From Nyssa sinensis (Eukaryota; Streptophyta; Magnoliopsida; Cornales; Nyssaceae), in contig CM018031.1 in the NCBI GenBank assembly GCA_008638375.1, positions 11,188,062-11,252,061 on the forward strand: DNA of 64,000 nucleotides. The letters run 5' to 3'. Positions within the stretch are counted from its first letter, which is position 1. Each line of letters begins with the position of its first letter. The notes beneath the pieces are model-generated. The model was not told where the DNA came from, searched no databases, and was given only the letters and a program-made list of their open reading frames with translations. This document shows, one piece after another, positions 58,123 to 64,000 of this stretch. The translations under genes were made by a program, and so were the position numbers.

Positions 58123-58485
58123 GGAAAGGTGAATGATTCATAAGTAAGGCTGCGCCTCTAACTAGCATAACGCGTTTTAAAGCCGTGCAGGCTAAGGCCC
58201 AAAGCAGACAATATTGTGCTGAGTGGATGCAGGCCATTATAGATGGTATCAGAGCTGGACCTCAGCTCGAAAGTGTGGTGATGGCTGCATGCCGCTTGCA
58301 CGCCTCGCCAGGAGCCGAGGTTCCTTTGGAGGGAGAGGGTAATGCATCCCACATCGCCTGGAAAAGGAAAAGGTGAAGAATTCATAAGTAAGGTTGCACT
58401 TCTGACTAGCACAACACATTTTAAAGCTGTGCGGGCCGAGGCCTAAAGTGGACAATATTGTGCTCAGTGGATGCGGGCCATTACA
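58122..58485 (+). mobile_element. TRIM-like miniature LTR retrotransposon
   Basis: Direct repeats at 58122-58241 (5' truncated) and 58343-58485 share 'ATTCATAAGTAAGG' and 'GACAATATTGTGCT', with about 20 differences in 119 bp, mostly C/T and G/A. After the first repeat comes TGGTATCAGAGC (58244-58255), the standard initiator-Met primer-binding site. A polypurine stretch GGAGGGAGAGGG (58328-58339) precedes the second repeat. The interior is under 100 bp with no coding capacity, which defines the TRIM type. It joins the Copia polymerase remnant directly at about 58486. Confidence 0.85.
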
Positions 58486-61400
58486 GATAGTACCACGAAG
58501 ATAGCGCAAAATTTGAACCAAGGCAGCCCAGTGAGGGGAACGAGGAGCAGAGACAAACTGATTGATGAGATGGACAACATAGGCAAGATCAGGACTAGTG
58601 ACAGTGAGGTAGACCAAACAGGCAACAAGTTCCCTATACAAAGTGGGATCATCCAGAGGGATACCATCAGTAAAATTCAGTTTCACATTCAGCTCAATTA
58701 GAGTGTCAGAAACCTTAGAATTGGTTAAGCCCGCCCGATGAATAACCTCATTAGCATACTTAGCCTATGAAAGAAAGTAGCCCTTGGGAGAGTAGGCCTT
58801 CAATACTAAGAAAATATCGCAAAGGACCCAAGTCCTTCATTTCAAAGGTGCGAAACAAATGTTGCTTAACAAGAGTGATGGCAGAAGAACCAGAGCTAGT
58901 GATGATCATATCATCCACATACAATAATAAAGCAACAAATCCAGAAGAGGTGTGAAGAAGAAACAAGGCAGAGTCATAAGCACTGGAAAGAAAACCAAGC
59001 TGAGTAACAGCTGTTTGAAAGCGGTCATACCAGGCTCGTGGAGACTGTTTCAAACCATAAAGGGCACAACGAAGACGACACACTTGACTGGAAGAATGAA
59101 GCAGTCCTAGTGCAGGACACATATAGACTTCCTTTGTAAGATGGCCATTAAGAAAAGCATTCTTAACGTGTCAGCAACGGAGATCAATGTACGGACAGTA
59201 GTCATTATGGCAACAGGGGAAAATGTCTCCTCATAGTCAATACTATATTCTTGAGAGAAACCGTTAGCAACAAGTCAAGCTTTGTAACACTCAAGAGAGC
59301 CATCAGAGTTTGTCTTGACTTTGAAAACCCATTTACAGCCATTCAGATTTTTACTAGTAGGTAAAGACACTAACTCCCAAGTGGATGTCTTTTGTAAGGC
59401 ATCCAACTCTTCAGCCATAGGCTGGACCCAATGAGGATTCTGACAAGCTTCCTTATAAAATTGTGGTTTTGAAAAAGAGTGAATAACAGATAAGAAAGTA
59501 CAGTAGGAAGGAGAGAAACAAGTGTTAGAAAAATCAAGCAATTTTACCGATGACTGGCGATGACTGAAGAGGATATCGACAGAGAATAGGATCAGTGTCT
59601 TCAGAAGTAGAAGGAACAGAGAGAGAGGAAAGATATCTGGTAGGGGGACTAGTTGATGCAGTAGTGGCTGGAGGTCTAATGGCATCAAGGGGGACGGCAG
59701 AACCAATGGGTTCAGGAAGGGACTCAGTAGTGACTGTAAAGATATACTCATCAGAAGGCACATCAGAAGGAAAATGATTAATGTAAATCAAATCCTCTTT
59801 GGAGACAGTAGCAGTGGTAGTAAGTGGCTGAAAGTAAGCCAATCGTTCAAGAAAAACCACATGGCGAGAGATATAAAGGCGACGAGAAGTAGGATTATAG
59901 CAACGATAACCTTTCTGGTTTGAACTGTACCCTAAGAAGACATAGAGAATATATCTGACACTCAATTTGGTTCTATCTTTCTGAGGGAGTAGAACAAAGC
60001 AAGCACACCCAAAAACACGAAGAAGAGAGTAATTAGGTACTTCAGAATACAAAGCTTCATAAGGGGAATGACCAGAAAGAAGAGAAGTAGGCATTCGGTT
60101 TAGAAAAAAGGTAGTAGTAAGAACAGTTTCACCCCAAAAAGGTACTGGAACAGAAACAGAAAGAAGAAGAGATCGCACAGTGTCAAGAAGATGATGATGT
60201 TTATGCTCAGCCCTACCATTTGCGTAGGAAGTATCAGCACAAGAAGACTGATGAATAGTATCTAATGAAGCCATGTAGTCACAGAGTTCTGTTTTAAAGC
60301 ACTCCCCACCTAAGTCAGACCGGAATACTTTGATAACACACCCAAACAGAGTGGAAATCATAGACTTAAAATCACTGGTAAATTTGGTAGAAATCAGACT
60401 TATGTTTCATAAGAAAAGTCCAAGTATAACGAGTACAATCATCAACAAATGAAACATAATAAGCAGAACCACCTTTGGTAGAAACAGGAGAAGGTCCCCA
60501 GACATCAGAGTGAACTAAAGAGAAAGATGTATTAGAAATTGAAGTACTTTTATTAAATGGTAAAGTTGTCATTTTAGCAAGTTTATAACCGCTGACACTC
60601 GGTAAGTTCACAAAGTGAAACTTTACCCTAAAAGACCAGACTGAACTAAAGATCATAAACGATCAACAGACAAATGACCTAACCGCGAATGCCATAAGTA
60701 AAACTGACTAGACTGAAATTGAAGTACTTTTATTAAATGGTAAAGCTGTCATTTTAGCAAGTTTACAACCGCGACACTCGGTAAGTTTACTAAGTGAAAC
60801 TTTACCCAAAAGACCAGACTGAACTAAAGATCATAAACGATTAATAGACAAATGACCTAACCACGAATGCCATAAGTAAAACTAACTAGACTGAGAGTTT
60901 AACTGAAAAGAAGAAAGAACATATGAAGAAACAGTAGAAGGAAGATATAAACTGTCCACCACATACAGATCCCCAACTCTACACCTGGTCCCAATCTGCT
61001 TCTTGGACAACCGATCCTGCACAGTATAAACAGAAGAAGAAAAAATGACATCAAAACCAAAGGCATCAAGTTGACTAATGGAAATGAGACTAATAGATAA
61101 ATGCGGAAATAAAGAACAGAAGGAATTGTCACTGTAGATTTGTCTGAGGGTAAGACAGAACCAATGGATACGACAGGCAATGCGAGATCCATTGGCAACA
61201 CTAACAGTAATGAGAGAGAGAGGTGGGATACAGTTGTGTAATAAAGAAAGATAGGGAGTCATATGATGTGAAGCACCAAAATCAAAAATCCAGACTTGGG
61301 GAGAGATACCTGAGGAAGACCCTAAGCAAACCTAAATGAAGAGATAGGGCAGGAAGCAGAAGCGGAAGGCTGGGTGGCAGAAGACACAAGGTGCTGGAGT

Positions 61401-62337
61401 TGAGCAATCTGAGCCCTTAAAGAAGCAATATCAGAATCACTAGCTGAAGAAGATGATGTGTAGGTTGCTAGAGACCGAGAAGTATGTGAAGCAGGGGCTC
61501 GGAACTGTGTGGAGGACTGTTGAGAGGAAGTGGGTGGACGTCCCTTTTTGGGACAATTATACTTCCAATGGCCCTTCTGATGATAAAAAGCAAACTCATC
61601 TGAACGTAGTGAGATCCTGTTAGGCCTTCCAATGGACTTGAAGCGGATTAGTAGGAGGAGTGGGCAGTAGAGCTGGCTGTGTAGGAGCTAAAAAGACAGA
61701 AAGAGATAAAAATTGATTGCCTGTCTTCAGTCACGTTTCCTCAGAAAGAAGTTCACGAACAATAACATCCACATAGGGAAAAGGAGACCGGTTAAGAATG
61801 CCACCACGAATCACCTCAAATTGAGAAGAGAGGGCAGTTAAAAACTGTACTAAACGACCATCCTCCCAAAACTTCAGATAATCATCAAGTACACTTATGC
61901 TAGAGTGCTCCATCATAGCAAGCTAATCCTAGAGACCAATCATCTCAATATAGAAATCTTGAATAGACTTGTCTCTCTGATGAGCACCTTGAATGACTGT
62001 CTCTAACTCATACCATTTAGGCAAAGTTGGATTGCTAATAAACACTAAGTAAGTACATCCACACCTCCTTTGCCGTAAAGTACTTAGAAAATATCATCCC
62101 AATCCAGGTCATCCACAGAGTTGTGGAACCAAGTCAGAATCTGAGCATTGTCACAATCCCAAGTTTCACATGCAGCCTCATACCCCTTTTTCTTGGAATC
62201 TGATAGATGAGGGATGGAACCAGATACATAACCCCACTTTTTGTGGCCAAGTATAAATTTTTTATAACACTAGCCTAATAAGTGTAATTGGCATCATTGA
62301 GTTTGCAACTAATAGCATGAATTTTATCCTCAGTCAT
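58486..62337 (-). pseudogene. Copia gag-pol remnant
   Basis: The gag start (MTEDKIHAIS) at 62337 meets a stop after 20 codons (62275-62277). Gag continues with KKGYEAACETWDCDNAQILTW near 62170. The zinc knuckle has lost cysteines (FAFYHQKGHWKYNCPKKG near 61560). The protease motif reads DFGASHHM instead of DSGASHHM near 61275. Integrase pieces lie at 60656-60372 and 60361-59800, with DVWGP and FRSDLGGECF. RT pieces are WVFKVKTNSDGSLE (about 59300), LYGLKQSPRAWYDRF (59060) and YVDDM (58910). RNase H ends at ILRYLRGT (58500). Several breaks separate these blocks. The order gag-PR-IN-RT-RH is diagnostic of Copia. Confidence 0.92.
60535..60894. repeat. Tandem duplication of about 180 bp inside the Copia integrase region
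   Basis: 'GAAGTACTTTTATTAAATGG' starts at both 60541 and 60721, and the following about 170 bp match with small indels. The duplication disrupts the integrase frame and arose in this copy or its lineage. Confidence 0.95.
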
Positions 62338-62954
62338 TATAATGTAGGTTTAATGACAAGTGGGGTATTCTGAACAAAAAAAAAAAGGGGCGTTGAACAG
62401 AAAAGAGAAGAAAGAAAGACGTGATGGAGCTGGGCTGAATTGGGAACAAAAAGAAAAAGAAAAAAAAAAGAGTTGTTGCGGCGCAGGAAGTAAAAGCAGA
62501 AAAAGAGAGTGGCGGCTTAGGGGGGAGAAGAAACCAAAGAAAATAAAAGACAACGTGCGGCGCGGCTGGGCAAGGAGAAGAAGAAGAAAAAAAAACAAAA
62601 GGCTGCCATTGCAGTGTATTCTTTTCTAGTTGCTGTTATTTTATTGAAGCAGCAAGCGGCTGGCGGAAGCAAACAAATAGGAAAAGCGGCTGGGCAGGCG
62701 CAAGGCTGGAAAGCAGGGGGAAGAAAAAAGAAAAGAGGCGGCTGGAGAAAAGAATAGAAAAAGGAAAAGCAGGCTGGATCAGAGCGAGTGGATGATTGTC
62801 GGTTTGCAAAAAAAAAAAAAAAGGAGAAAAGAAGCGGCCAGGAACCCTGCGGCTGGAGAAAAAGAAAGAAGAAAGGGCAGAAAGAGAAAGCAGTGAAACA
62901 GACGTGCTGCGGTAGGAAGAGAAAAAACAGAAGAGAATCAGAGGGAAGGTTGCA
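62338..62954 (-). other. Purine-rich untranslated leader of the Copia element
   Basis: The plus strand is a long G/A-rich tract with recurrent GCGGCTGG and AAGAAAGAAAAA words (pyrimidine-rich on the element strand). It separates the PBS from gag. The open frames here are low-complexity artefacts. Confidence 0.7.
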
Positions 62955-62966
62955 GCTCTGATACCA
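62955..62966 (-). other. Copia primer-binding site
   Basis: TGGTATCAGAGC on the element strand, directly against the LTR, complementary to the 3' end of initiator methionine tRNA. Confidence 0.92.
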
Positions 62967-63156
62967 TGAAAGCTGAGTATATTTTTCTTGAAAAAGTCGA
63001 ACCAATACATATGTGTATATATAGGAAAATCCTAAACCCTAAAAACTATTGGCTAAAATATATACAATGGATATATAGGAAAACCCTAAATTCTAAAAAC
63101 TATTTCCTAAAATATATACAATAAATATAGAATACAAAGATATTCTATATTTCACA
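62967..63156 (-). repeat. 5' LTR of the Copia element (190 bp)
   Basis: On the element strand it begins TGTGAAATATAG and ends AGCTTTCA, next to the PBS. It contains two diverged copies of a 'AAAATATATACAAT' plus 'ACCCTAAA' segment. The same outer segment occurs at 33735-33815. No target duplication can be tested because the 3' LTR is absent. Confidence 0.85.
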
Positions 63157-64000
63157 ATGATGTGGCAGTGGGTTGGGCACAGGAAGGCACAAGAAGGGTA
63201 TTTCATCATGTGGCATTTTTGTCAACAAAATATTTATGGACTTTTTGGATTAAAATATTTTATGTTAAATCTTGTGCTAATTAAGAACTTTATAGGAATT
63301 CCTCTAAAAGAAAAATTTTTGTTTTTGTTTTCAAAAAAAGTTTTTTAATTTTAAAACGCGGAATACGCATTTCAAAATATATTTTTTTTAATTTTTTAAA
63401 ATTTAGATTATCATATCCAAATATATTTTCACAATTTTTAAAAAATTAATTACAAAATTTTGAACATATTTATAAAAAAAATTTAAAAATTATTTTTGAA
63501 TCACAATCCAAACGGAGCCTTAGAAATTGTCTTTCAAAGTTTTTACTATTTTTATAAGAAAATTCATTAAATATTACTTTTAAATACCCCCTCCCAAATG
63601 TATGATTTAGAATAGCTGATGACTAGCATTTCACCAAAAGACTAAAGTTTTAATTTTACACTTGAATAATGTATCTAATATAGTAAAGTGACCCTAATTG
63701 GATGACATTTTGGGTAACAATGAATGTGAATGCATGCAAGTTTTGAACTAAATGAATGAACAAAAAAAAAAAAAAAGAGAAGTAATCAAGGAATTATGGT
63801 AAAAATTGAATTACACTTGAGAATGGAAAAAAATATAATAAGTTTTACATTAAAAAACAAGGGAATTTGAAAGAAAAGGTATAAAAATTTAATGATTGGT
63901 CATTAAAACGAAAACATGAACACTTGAAATGTTCTAGACCTATACCCATTCAGACATGAGTCGATTTCCTTTTAAAGATTTCTTTTAGATTTATTTTTTT
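63157..64000. other. Intergenic, no gene recognised
   Basis: AT-rich sequence outside the Copia LTR. No open frame with recognisable content. Confidence 0.55.

Larger units (their letters stand above)
58486..63156 (-). mobile_element. Decayed Ty1/Copia LTR retrotransposon, 3' end missing
   Basis: Minus orientation: 5' LTR 62967-63156, PBS 62955-62966, purine-rich leader, gag, protease, integrase, RT and part of RNase H, then truncated at 58486 by the TRIM-like sequence. No 3' LTR is found to the left, so the RNase H end and 3' LTR were lost. Stops, frameshifts and a tandem duplication show it cannot act. A smaller relative lies at 33270-33815. Confidence 0.92.

Noticed and set aside
58158..58412. 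Small ORFs on both strands near 58.2-58.4 kb
   Set aside because: They read through the direct repeats of the TRIM-like element.
62360..62629. Lys/Arg-rich open frame
   Set aside because: It results from the purine-rich leader of the Copia element; low complexity with no domain.
1..64000. CRISPR arrays, bacterial operons, rRNA genes
   Set aside because: No direct repeats with regular unique spacers, no Shine-Dalgarno-linked gene runs and no rRNA-like sequence. The DNA is plant nuclear.

Overview
The window is nuclear DNA of a flowering plant, almost certainly a eudicot. It is AT-rich, with introns having GT..AG borders, long intergenic stretches, many microsatellites and several kinds of plant transposon. 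The host proteins have clear plant counterparts: metallothionein type 2, OEP16-1, TIM9, CXIP4 and a TRM/DUF4378 protein. I cannot name the species.

Layout. 1-2188 is intergenic and carries one foldback DNA transposon. 2189-12386 is a complete 10.2-kb Ty3/Gypsy retrotransposon of the Tat type, in minus orientation. Its two LTRs are identical apart from one C in a poly-C run, and it is flanked by the 5-bp duplication GTGCC. In element order it holds LTR, PBS, gag-protease, an in-frame UAG in a leaky-stop context, RT-RNase H-archaeal-type RNase H-integrase, an 80-bp tandem array, an antisense three-exon additional ORF, a polypurine tract and LTR. 13449-15511 is a foldback element split by a 1.6-kb solo LTR. 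16-20 kb is gene-free with two inverted-repeat elements.

21784-26959 is a four-coding-exon TRM-like gene with a perfect 21-bp hairpin just downstream. 27-38.7 kb is repeat-rich: foldback copies, MITEs, a Copia fragment, a SINE with a 21-bp target duplication, and a broken unrecognised coding remnant. 38888-39637 is a metallothionein 2 gene. 41337-45182 (minus) is OEP16-1 in six exons, and 46417-48608 (plus) is TIM9 in two exons. These two organelle-membrane genes are divergent across about 1.2 kb that holds site II and telo-box motifs. 50.2-51.0 kb is a decayed LINE endonuclease region. 53007-53969 (minus) is CXIP4. 58.0-63.2 kb is a pile-up of a Gypsy gag scrap, a TRIM-like miniature retrotransposon and a decayed Copia element.

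The most notable item is the young Tat element. It combines a tobamovirus-type readthrough stop between gag-protease and polymerase, an intact archaeal-type RNase H beside a degenerate classical one, and an intact spliced antisense ORF of about 640 codons. The host genes form no operon. The only contextual pairing is the head-to-head OEP16-1/TIM9 arrangement. Exon models come from reading splice sites and frame by eye and have not been checked against transcripts.
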